From the NCBI RefSeq assembly GCF_014595945.1, contig NZ_JABXWU010000002.1, positions 186,001-250,000 on the forward strand: 64,000 nt of DNA, given 5' to 3'. The notes under the pieces were generated by a model. The model saw only the letters and a list, made by a program, of their open reading frames with translations, had not been told where the DNA came from and made no database searches. The translations under genes and the position numbers were made by a program. Numbering within the stretch: position 1 is the stretch's first letter; the number at the start of each line of letters is the position of its first letter. Shown piece by piece: positions 45,015 to 53,476 of the stretch. The stretch comes from Alkalibacillus aidingensis (lineage in GTDB: Bacteria; Bacillota; Bacilli; Bacillales; Alkalibacillaceae).

Positions 45015-45869
45015 CTATTTTTCTAAAGCCTTTTGAACTTTGCGTTCTAGGAAATTTATCATGAATTGATTAACCATTTCCTGCCTTTCTAATACAAGTG
45101 AAAAATGATTAGCTTCTGTAGCCATAACCTCAAGATCACGTGTAGTCTTCTCCAACTCAGTATATGCTTCATACAAATAAAAAGGCCTACCGTTCCCTAA
45201 TCGTCCAGTTGCTTTCACTAACAAAACAGGCACGTGAATGTTCGGTAGTATTTTCTGATAATCAAAATCAAAACAACTTCTAAAATCTTTCATCATCATA
45301 TAAGATTTCGATCGATGACGCCAACCAAAATCAGTTTCTTCCACTTCATATTGAGTGGCTTCTTCTAACATCGGCGACCACTGTACTTTAAGCCATTGAT
45401 ATACTTGCTGGGATTCATTGAAATAATCGCTTTCCGAATTATAGATTTTCTTCATTCTGTTTAATTGTGGTGAAAGTAAATCAAGTTGGCCATCATCAGG
45501 AACACCGGCGCCATCTAGTAGAACGAGTGATAGTACTTGTTCACACATGGCTGCTACCTTTGTACATATGTATGCTCCAAAGGAATAACCAACAAGCACT
45601 ACTGATTCGAGATTTAAAGTCATGATTAAGTCTATTAAGTCTCCTACGTGAGCGTCAATAGATGGTTGAGAATTGGCAGAACTGCTTTTTCCCCTCCCTC
45701 TTAAATCATAACTAATTACATGGTAGTCTTCGGATAGAACTGTTTGATAATGTACCATTTGTTTGTGGCTTCCGGTTAGACCATGGACTAAAATGATCGT
45801 TGGTCTCCCAGTTCCCACTTCACAAATATGTATGGAGTCTCCACTAAGTAACTTAATATCAGCTTCCAT
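45015..45869 (-). CDS. Alpha/beta hydrolase
   Basis: 284 residues, cytosolic. The fold is shown by VHGLTGSH (oxyanion region), the nucleophile elbow VGYSFGAY with S96, and a catalytic His in EANHFSLV near 264. The protein could be an esterase, C-C hydrolase or amidase. It is transcribed towards the TRAP operon as a separate unit. A C-C bond hydrolase acting in the same pathway is possible but unsupported beyond proximity. Confidence 0.82.
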   Translation of the reverse strand: MEADIKLLSGDSIHICEVGTGRPTIILVHGLTGSHKQMVHYQTVLSEDYHVISYDLRGRGKSSSANSQPSIDAHVGDLIDLIMTLNLESVVLVGYSFGAYICTKVAAMCEQVLSLVLLDGAGVPDDGQLDLLSPQLNRMKKIYNSESDYFNESQQVYQWLKVQWSPMLEEATQYEVEETDFGWRHRSKSYMMMKDFRSCFDFDYQKILPNIHVPVLLVKATGRLGNGRPFYLYEAYTELEKTTRDLEVMATEANHFSLVLERQEMVNQFMINFLERKVQKALEK

Positions 45870-45986
45870 TCCAACACCTCTGACCTAACAATTTTCAACT
45901 TTAACAAGCTAAACAGCGTTTTCGTTCTAGTAAACAAAGTACGTTTCTAGCTAATATATTTTATGATCATCAGTAAAATATAGAAC

Positions 45987-46025
45987 AAAAAACCCTAATG
46001 CCTCTTTTGTTAAGACATTAGGGTT
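45987..46025 (-). terminator. Terminator after the flavin reductase gene
   Basis: Minus strand: AACCCTAATG - loop - CATTAGGGTT followed by a T run. Confidence 0.88.
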
Positions 46026-46036
46026 GCATTTAGCAT

Positions 46037-46498
46037 TTATTTAGCCGTTATTCTAGAGAATTTTCCACCATAAAAAACAAGGGGGTCCCCGTCTTCATAA
46101 TCAAAGTCATGTACTTTACCGAGGAACAAGACATGATCTCCACCATCGTACTCAGCCCATGGTGAACACTCGATAAAGGCTAAGCTTCCCTTAATTCGTT
46201 GTCCGTATTGAGAACGAACCCATTCAAATGGCAGTTCATCTTTTGGACGACCAGCAAAATGCATGGCAACATCTTGTTGGTCTTCTTTTAATATGTTCAC
46301 GATAAAGTGATTATCACGCATCTTTTCAAATGCCCGAGTATTTCGATCAACTGATACAAGGACTAATGGTGGATCTAAAGAAACTGAAGTAAAGGAATTA
46401 ACTGTGAAACCGTGCGTACCCTCACTCGTTTCACAAGTCACGACGGTTACTCCCGTTGCAAACCGCCCCATACAATTCCGAAAGTCTTGTGGGTCCAT
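46037..46498 (-). CDS. Flavin reductase family protein
   Basis: FMN-binding split-barrel protein of 153 residues, the flavin:NAD(P)H reductase group (HpaC/DIM6-NTAB). The motif FATGVTVVTCETSEGTHGFTVNSFTSVSLDPPLVLVS near the N-terminus is diagnostic. Such proteins supply reduced flavin to a monooxygenase partner, but none is encoded beside it. A good binding site (AAAGGAGAG) precedes the ATG at 46498. Confidence 0.88.
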   Translation of the reverse strand: MDPQDFRNCMGRFATGVTVVTCETSEGTHGFTVNSFTSVSLDPPLVLVSVDRNTRAFEKMRDNHFIVNILKEDQQDVAMHFAGRPKDELPFEWVRSQYGQRIKGSLAFIECSPWAEYDGGDHVLFLGKVHDFDYEDGDPLVFYGGKFSRITAK

Positions 46499-46700
46499 CT
46501 TAATCTCTCCTTTTTGGCAAATGCGACGTACCGAACATGAGTATAATAATTCGCCCTATAATATCTGTCTGTTATTATTTATGCTGATTGGCCACTGATT
46601 GTTCGATGTTAAGGTCTATTAGAACCGAAATTTTCTACTCATAAGGCTTCTAATTTTACTAGAATTACACCTTCATCATACTAAACTTATAGATGAGAAT

Positions 46701-46724
46701 AAAACCTTGGCACCTAAACCAAGG
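46701..46724 (-). terminator. Terminator after ribokinase
   Basis: Minus strand: CCTTGG - TTTAGGTG - CCAAGG then TTTTATT. Confidence 0.65.
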
Positions 46725-46763
46725 ACGTATCGTTTCTTTTAGTTCTTCTTACAGTTTAGCTAG

Positions 46764-47645
46764 CTATTTGTTTAGAAACTGCTTCACTTCTTCTAACGTC
46801 GGCATTCCTGTTTGAGCACCTAACTTACTAACGGCAAGTGCACCAACAGCATTTCCAAACCGGCAGCTTTCTTCTAATGATTCTCCCTTCGTTAAAGCAA
46901 CGGCTAAAGCTCCATTAAATGAATCACCGGCTCCAGTTGTGTCAACGACTTCCACTGAATAGCCAGGTACTAAATGTTCTTCCCCATCATAATAAGCAAC
47001 ACCTTCTGCACCTTGAGTAACAATGAACTTCTCTCGATGACTTTCATAGAAGGCTTTCTTCTCTTGATCATCTAATAAAATGGCTAATTCATGCTCGTTG
47101 GGTGTTATATAATCAACCCGTTCTAATGCCTCTAATGAAATAGGTCGGACAGGTGCGGGATTCAAGATAATAGTTACACCGTGCTTCGACGCCACCTCAA
47201 TCACTTTTTCAATCGTTTCCATTGGGATTTCAAATTGCAAAATGATCGTCTCACTTGCAGCAATGACATCTTCATGCTGTTCGACCATTTCAGGAGAAAC
47301 TGCTTGGTTAGCACCGGAAACAACGATGATGTTATTATCATCTTCAGCAATGGTAATGGAAGCAACTCCTGTTGGTTCTCCTTCAATTTTTTTAATAAAA
47401 TTTGTGTTAATGCCATGCCTATTAAAATGATCCATCAGAGTCTTAGCGAATGGGTCATCTCCCACACACCCAATAAATGTGACATCAGCTCCTAGTTTAC
47501 TGGCAGCAACCGCCTGATTCGCTCCTTTTCCACCTGGAATAGTTGAAAAAGATTGCCCAAGAATCGTCTCACCTTTCCCCGGGAATTTTTCAGCTGTTGT
47601 GACTAAATCCATATTAATACTACCGATGACTGTAATTTTTGACAT
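46764..47645 (-). CDS. rbsK: Ribokinase
   Basis: PfkB-family sugar kinase making ribose-5-phosphate; 293 residues. Motifs: GSINMDLVTTAEKFPGKGET for sugar binding, GGKGANQAVAASKLGA, and DTTGAGDSFNGALA with the catalytic Asp. The ATG at 47645 follows AAGGAG; an upstream in-frame extension to 47732 has no site. No rbs transporter is nearby; together with the nucleoside hydrolase at 51 kb it could salvage ribose from nucleosides. Confidence 0.9.
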   Translation of the reverse strand: MSKITVIGSINMDLVTTAEKFPGKGETILGQSFSTIPGGKGANQAVAASKLGADVTFIGCVGDDPFAKTLMDHFNRHGINTNFIKKIEGEPTGVASITIAEDDNNIIVVSGANQAVSPEMVEQHEDVIAASETIILQFEIPMETIEKVIEVASKHGVTIILNPAPVRPISLEALERVDYITPNEHELAILLDDQEKKAFYESHREKFIVTQGAEGVAYYDGEEHLVPGYSVEVVDTTGAGDSFNGALAVALTKGESLEESCRFGNAVGALAVSKLGAQTGMPTLEEVKQFLNK

Positions 47646-47752
47646 GATATCAAACTCCTTATGTAAGTTAGGTGCAAATATTTTCGACATAATCATCCAT
47701 TTCCCGGGAAATACTCCGAAAAATAGTTCCAACCCTATATTAAAACAAAATG

Positions 47753-47783
47753 AATGCCTATGCTAGAAACTAGCATAGGCATT
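47753..47783. terminator. Hairpin between DUF1028 gene and ribokinase
   Basis: AATGCCTATGCTAG - AAA - CTAGCATAGGCATT perfect 14-bp stem. The T tracts on both sides are modest, so it may be a terminator or a stabilising hairpin. Confidence 0.7.
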
Positions 47784-47789
47784 TACTTA

Positions 47790-48665
47790 CTAGGTCATAA
47801 GTATATATTGATAAAGCTGCCAGTCAATTTTTCCTTGCTCCTGCTCACGTTCCTCAAAATTCTCAGAATGAATATAGCTACCTAATGCCTTATAAAATTG
47901 TGAATCCGTAATATCAGTTGCGTCGTGTAAATATCCCAAAGCTTTAAACTTTTTCTCTAACTGCTCACGAATTTCATCATCAATTTCGACTATATCTTCT
48001 TGTTTCGTTCTCGTAAAATACAACTGATGCAAGCGATAAATTCGCTCAAGCTCTGTAATTGGGGAAGCGTGCTCATCAACCCTTAAATCTACCATACGGT
48101 CATTGTAACCTCCGTATCCGCCTTTCTTCCTAACGATAAAAAGAGCGGCAGATTGCATCCCACGGCTGTCACCACCTGCTTCTTGACCTTGTTTTAGGGC
48201 ATGCAGTAACCGTTCAGCCAAAGGTTCCCCTTCTTTTTCCTCAAAACCTTGCCCCATCGCCTGTACCGTTTCTTCACTAACTAAAATATTTCCTTGAGCG
48301 GTGTAGTTGTCCCCTGTTTTACCACCAGCCCAATCATAACAACCGTCACCAGTATACGTAGCCACGCCACCATTAGCATCAACAATTCCTACCTGACGCA
48401 TCGCTCTATCTGGGTCCTTTTCGATTAACATATCTAATACTTCTTGAGCTGATTTCCCACCTCTTAATAACTGCAATCCTTCTGGTCCGTAAGCCGTATT
48501 AGCCATCGACTGCGTAGCAATCGCACCTACACCAGCCTCAGCCCAAGGCACAACTGCTCCTACACCAAGAAATTTCGATTGGACAGCAATACCTAATTCA
48601 CCCGTTTTGGCATCACGCCCAACAATTGAAAATGTAGCTACTAAATCCTTTGGAACCTTCGTCAT
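47790..48665 (-). CDS. DUF1028 family (Ntn-hydrolase-like) protein
   Basis: 291 residues. The DUF1028 core (about 8-215) starts ATFSIVGRDAKTGELGIAVQSKFLGVGAVVPWAEAGVGAIATQS, the fold of N-terminal nucleophile hydrolases, and contains GGDSRGMQSAAL. A C-terminal extension (about 225-291) resembles the peptidoglycan-binding-like tail found in some members. Activity is not established in the family. It lies 12 bp behind panF, so it belongs to the yhdT-panF operon. Confidence 0.82.
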   Translation of the reverse strand: MTKVPKDLVATFSIVGRDAKTGELGIAVQSKFLGVGAVVPWAEAGVGAIATQSMANTAYGPEGLQLLRGGKSAQEVLDMLIEKDPDRAMRQVGIVDANGGVATYTGDGCYDWAGGKTGDNYTAQGNILVSEETVQAMGQGFEEKEGEPLAERLLHALKQGQEAGGDSRGMQSAALFIVRKKGGYGGYNDRMVDLRVDEHASPITELERIYRLHQLYFTRTKQEDIVEIDDEIREQLEKKFKALGYLHDATDITDSQFYKALGSYIHSENFEEREQEQGKIDWQLYQYILMT

Positions 48666-48677
48666 GACTTCTCCTCC

Positions 48678-50120
48678 TTAAAAATAGTACGGTTCTCTTT
48701 TATTGATTAAACTAAAGACAATAAAGGCCACTAATGATAAAAAGACGGGAATGGTGACCGCATGTACGCCTAGCAGATGTCCGTAAGTTTCATTATATTG
48801 ATAAATGGGGATATACGTACCAATTCCAACAATCATTGATGCCATCGCCCCATGTTTGTTGGCATATTTCCAATACAACCCTAAAACAATCGGCCAAATA
48901 AAGGCCGCTTCTAAACCACCAAATGCAAATAAATTTAAGTAGATTAATAGATCAGGTGGGTCAATCGCCATCAAAAACACTACCACTCCTATAACCGCCG
49001 TGACACCAATACTGACCTTTTTTACATGTTGATAACTAGCATTCGGCTTCATGTAATTAATATAAACATCCTTAACAACTGATGAACTTACTAATAATAA
49101 TAGTGAGTCGACCGTGGACATCATGGCGGCTAATGGTGCAGCCAAAACAATTCCGGCGACCCATGGTGGTAACGTTTCTAAAGCAATCAATGGAATGACC
49201 TGATCGGCTGCCTCAATCCCTGGAAGTACTGGGCGTGCAAATACGCCAATTAAATGCATATTAAGCATGATAAACCCAACAACAATGGTTCCGATAATCA
49301 ACGCTCTATGCATTGAACGGGCATCACGATAAGACATCGCACGGACAGCTACTTGTGGTAAACCAACAACCCCAACACCAACTAAAATCCAAAACGATGT
49401 CACATAGGCAGCTGATAAACTACCATCATGACCATACGGCGTCACCAGATTAGGGTTCTCGGCTACCAAATCAGCCATAATATTTGGAATCCCACCACCG
49501 GCAATAATCACACCAATCAGCAATACTAGCGTACCAACAAACATAATGATACCTTGAGTCGCATCCGTGACAGCAACCGCGCGAAATCCACCAATAATCA
49601 CATAGATTAAAACAGCAATCGCAAATATAAATAAGGCCCCTAAATAACTTAGCCCGGTGATAGATTGAATAAGATGAGCGCCACCAATCCACTGAGCAGC
49701 CATCGCTGAAAATAAGAAAATAACAATACTAAAAGCAGAAAGTAGCACGACTGGTTTACTTTCATAACGCTCTTTTAAAAAGTCAATTAGCGTGACAGCC
49801 TTAAATTTGCGTGTGACAATCGCGAATTTTTTACCCAAAACTAGTAACACAAAATAACCGGTTGCAACCTGTGTCATCGCTAAGAGGACCCAACCTAGAC
49901 CAATCGAATAAGCCGCACCTGGGCCACCGAGGAAACTTGATGCACTTCCATATGTAGCTGCCATGGTCATAGCTAACACTAAGCCACCTAACTCACGACT
50001 TCCTAAAAAGTAATCCGTCAAAAATGAAGAAGACTGCTGCATTTTCCGATTTGACCATATTCCTATTAAAAATATAAATGCTAATAGCGCCAGAAGTGGA
50101 ACTAAAACTTGCCAATTCAT
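48678..50120 (-). CDS. panF: Sodium/pantothenate symporter
   Basis: SSS-family transporter of 480 residues with about 13 membrane segments. The stretch DYFLGSRELGGLVLAMTMAATYGSASSFLGGPGAAYSIGLGWVLLAM is very close to E. coli PanF. It imports pantothenate, the coenzyme A precursor, with sodium. Its ATG overlaps the stop of yhdT (ATGA), a gene pair also found in E. coli. Close relatives carry other acids, so the substrate is probable rather than certain. Confidence 0.85.
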   Translation of the reverse strand: MNWQVLVPLLALLAFIFLIGIWSNRKMQQSSSFLTDYFLGSRELGGLVLAMTMAATYGSASSFLGGPGAAYSIGLGWVLLAMTQVATGYFVLLVLGKKFAIVTRKFKAVTLIDFLKERYESKPVVLLSAFSIVIFLFSAMAAQWIGGAHLIQSITGLSYLGALFIFAIAVLIYVIIGGFRAVAVTDATQGIIMFVGTLVLLIGVIIAGGGIPNIMADLVAENPNLVTPYGHDGSLSAAYVTSFWILVGVGVVGLPQVAVRAMSYRDARSMHRALIIGTIVVGFIMLNMHLIGVFARPVLPGIEAADQVIPLIALETLPPWVAGIVLAAPLAAMMSTVDSLLLLVSSSVVKDVYINYMKPNASYQHVKKVSIGVTAVIGVVVFLMAIDPPDLLIYLNLFAFGGLEAAFIWPIVLGLYWKYANKHGAMASMIVGIGTYIPIYQYNETYGHLLGVHAVTIPVFLSLVAFIVFSLINKREPYYF

Positions 50121-50401
50121 TCGCGTTCCACCTCCTCGTCATCAAAAGGTACTTCTACTAGTACCAATTTAACTACCAAGATGACCAAAACGACCATAAC
50201 AACAAACCCCACTACACAGCTAAAGAAAAACCAAGCGGGAAAACCTAAGATATATGTATATTCTTCTGGTGGCTTTGAACCTAATGTATAAGCAAAGCCA
50301 TACCACCAAATGATGTTAAACACAGCCAAAGCACAACCAATTAGCGCTTCTTTTCGCCCAAGGTTAAAACGCCAATCTGTTTTCTCTTCTCTCTTCGGCA
50401 T
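50117..50401 (-). CDS. yhdT: YhdT family (DUF997) membrane protein
   Basis: 94 residues with two hydrophobic segments (about 20-40 and 55-80). The pattern RKEALIGCALAVFNIIWWYGFAY...GFPAWFFFSCVVGFVVM is typical of YhdT, a small protein encoded next to panF in many bacteria and presumed to be an accessory subunit. The ATG at 50401 follows GGGAGGGG; an upstream in-frame ATG has no site. Confidence 0.85.
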   Translation of the reverse strand: MPKREEKTDWRFNLGRKEALIGCALAVFNIIWWYGFAYTLGSKPPEEYTYILGFPAWFFFSCVVGFVVMVVLVILVVKLVLVEVPFDDEEVERE

Positions 50402-50485
50402 GGTAACACCCCTCCCCCGATCCATAATCAACACACGTTTTAAGTATAAAGAAAATTTAGAATTTATGCTAATACTTAATATTTG

Positions 50486-50691
50486 GCTCTGTTAAAGTTT
50501 AGTGTTGATAATTTAAGGAATAGTTCTTAGTTGTTGTATGGTGAAAAGCGAAGGTGGCGACTCCAGCGGGAAAAGCGCGAGCTGAAGATCCACTTGGGAA
50601 GTGCTTTTCTTCCCAAGTTAGCTGAAGCCGTGCCCGCGGAAAGCGTCCACCGAAAGCGAAGCACCATAACAACAACGGACTTTAACAGAGC
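50486..50691. repeat. 147-bp structured dispersed element, copy 2, with outer inverted repeats
   Basis: The core, 50530-50676, is nearly identical to copy 1 at 20.6 kb. In addition a perfect 13-bp outer inverted repeat, GCTCTGTTAAAGT (50486-50498) and ACTTTAACAGAGC (50679-50691), brackets it. It lies alone in the 521-bp gap between yhdT and the nucleoside hydrolase gene. No coding capacity. Confidence 0.85.
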
Positions 50692-50876
50692 GTAATATTT
50701 AAAAAGTGATTTAGTGTACGAACTTTCATTATAAAATACCATTAGCATCTTTTATACATGATTATGATCATTTGCTCAAGCAAATGAGCCATTTTCCGAA
50801 TCGAGTTGGAGTGAGTGTGGAGCATTGGTTGATTGGAGTACTGTTTTTTGTTGATTGGAACCTCGTTCACAAAGAT

Positions 50877-50908
50877 AAAACCTCAAAAAGAAAACTCCTT
50901 TCTGAGGT
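50877..50908 (-). terminator. Terminator after the nucleoside hydrolase gene
   Basis: Minus strand: ACCTCA - loop - TGAGGT followed by TTTAT. Short stem with a long A/T-rich loop. Confidence 0.6.
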
Positions 50909-50922
50909 TAGTTAACATCATT

Positions 50923-51864
50923 TTATTTAGAATAGGTGGCTAATGCGTCTGATAGGAGATCCCAAAACTTATCTTGATCTAGAGATTGTGCAAATTTTGT
51001 ATTTGCCTCACGTCCAGTCACTCCTAATAAATCAACACAAGTCATGCCATATGTGAATTCACCTTTAGTCTCAATATCTACACGAACGTCAACACATTCA
51101 AAGATGCTTGGGTCAATCAAGTAAGCAACCGTGCACGCATCGTGAATGGGTGCACCATCAAAACCAAACACTTCTTTATATGTTTTCTTAAAGAAGCGTA
51201 GTAATTCTACAACAAACTCGGAGACCGGATTGTCAATTTGGGCAAACCGTTCAATCGTTTCATCTGTTGCTTGAGCCTGGTGTGTAACATCTAAACCAAA
51301 CATGGCGATTGGAACTCCACTTGTGAAAACAACTTTCGCAGCTTCAGCATCAACCCAAATGTTAAATTCGGCAGCTGGTGTCCAATTACCAAACGTCCCA
51401 CCACCCATCAAGACAATTTCTTTAATTTTAGGGACGATTTTAGGTTCTTTTACCATTGCCATTGCTATATTGGTTAAAGGCCCCGTTGGCACTAATGTGA
51501 GGTCACCATCAGACTCCATCACTTTTTCAATAATTAAATCAACCGCATGCTGATCGATTGATTCTTTTGAAGGGACTTCAGGTAAGTTGGGTCCATCTAA
51601 CCCAGAGTCACCATGGATAGATTCAGCAATTTGTGTTTCTCTTACCATTGGCCGATTTTGGCCTTCAGCAACCGGAACGTCTTTTAACCCAATGATGTCA
51701 CAAACGCGAAGGGCATTTAAAGTTGTCTTATCAACTTCAACATTTCCAGCAACCGTTGTAATTGCTTCAATCTCAATTTTGTCGTTGGCAGCAGCTAAAA
51801 TCATGGAAATCGCATCATCATGTCCTGGATCACAATCTAAAATAACTTTTCTCTTCTCTACCAT
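50923..51864 (-). CDS. Inosine-uridine preferring nucleoside hydrolase family protein
   Basis: Calcium-dependent hydrolase splitting nucleosides into base and ribose; 313 residues. The N-terminal signature ILDCDPGHDDAISMILA (metal Asp residues 10, 12, 16, 17), LVPTGPLTNIAMA, the EFNIWVDAEAA motif and the C-terminal metal Asp in APIHDACTVAYL are all present. AGGAGGC precedes the ATG. Ribokinase at 47 kb could use the ribose. Confidence 0.9.
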   Translation of the reverse strand: MVEKRKVILDCDPGHDDAISMILAAANDKIEIEAITTVAGNVEVDKTTLNALRVCDIIGLKDVPVAEGQNRPMVRETQIAESIHGDSGLDGPNLPEVPSKESIDQHAVDLIIEKVMESDGDLTLVPTGPLTNIAMAMVKEPKIVPKIKEIVLMGGGTFGNWTPAAEFNIWVDAEAAKVVFTSGVPIAMFGLDVTHQAQATDETIERFAQIDNPVSEFVVELLRFFKKTYKEVFGFDGAPIHDACTVAYLIDPSIFECVDVRVDIETKGEFTYGMTCVDLLGVTGREANTKFAQSLDQDKFWDLLSDALATYSK

Positions 51865-52048
51865 ATCTATTGCCTCCTAGTTGCTACTTATACTTGTTTG
51901 TAATCGCTTACTAATAGTTTACTACTATTATAAATAAATTGAAATATTTATGACTTACATCTATAAGGTTGTTGTCTCATTTTTTTGTACTATAATTATT
52001 AACATATTCATAGAAATCAAGTAATTTCTCACGAATAGGAGGGGTCCG

Positions 52049-52885
52049 TTGGTTAAACGTATACAGGAATATGCGATGATCATCATTGGCTCTTTGGTCT
52101 TTGCCATCGGGATTAACTACTTCGCGATCCCGAACAGTTTGTCTGAAGGTGGAGTGATTGGTGTTACCATCGTTACTCACTACCTTTTCGGGTGGTCACC
52201 TGGAGTTGTTAACTTTATATTAAACACTTCATTAGTAGCTATTGGTTATAAATTTTTCACTAAACGAATGACCATCTACACAATTGTTGCGATCATTTTC
52301 TCATCATTATTTTTACATATAACGGTCAATCTTGGACAATCTCAAAATGGGGATACTCTCTTAGCTGCTTTATTTGCCGGATTATTTGTCGGAGTTGGTC
52401 TTGGATTAATATTACGAGCAGGTGGAACATCAGGTGGAGCGACAATCATCGCTAGAATGATGAGTCAATTACTAGGATGGAGTATTGGAAAGTCGATGCT
52501 TGTCATTGATATCACGGTGATCATCGGTTCAGTTTTCGTCATCGGTCAGGAAAAAGCCATGTACACCCTGGTCGCTATTTACATCGGCGCAAAAATTATT
52601 GACACCATTGTTGAAGGTGCAGATGAACGGACAGCTGTGATGATCATTTCTAATCATCCTGACTCGATTCTAAAAGCCATCATGAATAAAATGGGGCGAG
52701 GCGTTACAATCCTAGATGGACACGGTGGATACTCCAAAGTCGATAAAGAAGTCCTTTATTTAGTGATTAATAAACGAGAAATTGTCCAACTAAGAAAAAT
52801 ACTTGAAAACATTGATGAGGAAGCATACGTAACCGTTCACCGAGTTCAAGAGATTCTTAGAAAAGGATATAAAGAAAATCATTAA
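52049..52885 (+). CDS. YitT family membrane protein
   Basis: 278 residues: five to six membrane segments (about 8-190) followed by a cytosolic DUF2179 domain (about 200-278, AVMIISNHPDSILKAIMNKMGRGVTILDGHGGYS). IPNSLSEGGVIGVTIV and LRAGGTSGGATIIARM are family motifs. The start is a TTG at 52049 with AGGAGGGGT upstream. Bacillaceae carry many paralogues; transport function is presumed but not shown. Confidence 0.88.
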   Translation: MVKRIQEYAMIIIGSLVFAIGINYFAIPNSLSEGGVIGVTIVTHYLFGWSPGVVNFILNTSLVAIGYKFFTKRMTIYTIVAIIFSSLFLHITVNLGQSQNGDTLLAALFAGLFVGVGLGLILRAGGTSGGATIIARMMSQLLGWSIGKSMLVIDITVIIGSVFVIGQEKAMYTLVAIYIGAKIIDTIVEGADERTAVMIISNHPDSILKAIMNKMGRGVTILDGHGGYSKVDKEVLYLVINKREIVQLRKILENIDEEAYVTVHRVQEILRKGYKENH

Positions 52886-52948
52886 TACTAGAAGGATGTT
52901 ATCATTTAATTATTGAATACTACCAATAAAGGTGAAAGGAGTATGATG

Positions 52949-53155
52949 ATGAACGAACGAGGATGTATTAAATGTGGAAGTACCGATGCTGATCAAAAAG
53001 AAGTCGCAATGACAGGAAGTGGACTGTCGAAAATGTTCGATGTTCAGAACAACAAATTCCGAGTGGTTTTCTGTAAAAACTGTGGTTACTCAGAGTTTTA
53101 CAATGCCAAAACCTCAACAGCCGGCAATGTATTTGACTTCTTCTTCGGTAGTTAA
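52949..53155 (+). CDS. Small zinc-ribbon protein (DUF2082-like)
   Basis: 68 residues with two Cys pairs, CIKC at the N-terminus and CKNC before GYSEFYN, a classic zinc ribbon. The pattern MTGSGLSKMFDVQNNKF...CKNCGYSEFYNAK and the C-terminal FDFFFG are typical of a conserved family annotated as a putative nucleic-acid-binding Zn ribbon. Three ATGs are adjacent (52943, 52946, 52949); the last has the best spacing from AAGGAG. Confidence 0.8.
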   Translation: MNERGCIKCGSTDADQKEVAMTGSGLSKMFDVQNNKFRVVFCKNCGYSEFYNAKTSTAGNVFDFFFGS

Positions 53156-53176
53156 AGTCATGATGATATTCTGGCG

Positions 53177-53290
53177 TTCGTCGAATTAAATTGACGTTCG
53201 CCGGAAAATTTTTATTTTCTCCAGATTAATCTGGATTTCACCGATATAATGAGGAACTTCGCTGAATAAATCAGAACCTCGCTGGATACC
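53177..53290. repeat. Degenerate ~20-bp tandem repeats
   Basis: TTCGCYG-like cores recur at about 53177, 53197, 53218, 53237, 53258 and 53279, each followed by an AT-rich GAATTAAAT-like stretch. It is the only structure in the 321-bp gap before the permease gene. A related pair (CCAGCGAA at 63867 and 63892, inverted) lies near the right edge. Confidence 0.55.
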
Positions 53291-53476
53291 CAAACTCCAT
53301 AAAGAAATAGACTTTTCAATGACCTCTCAATTAATCTATGACCAACTGTGTTGTGATCCTCCCCTCTATAATTCACTCATCAAAAATCAGTCAATAACGA
53401 TGCTAAAAGGCTTATGATGTTATACAATGAAAAATAGACAATCAATCGAAATTTGACCTATGGAGGGAATGACAAC

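Noticed and set aside
50527-50748. 73-residue frame across the 147-bp element
   Set aside because: It simply reads through the non-coding structured repeat; the other copy does not keep the frame.
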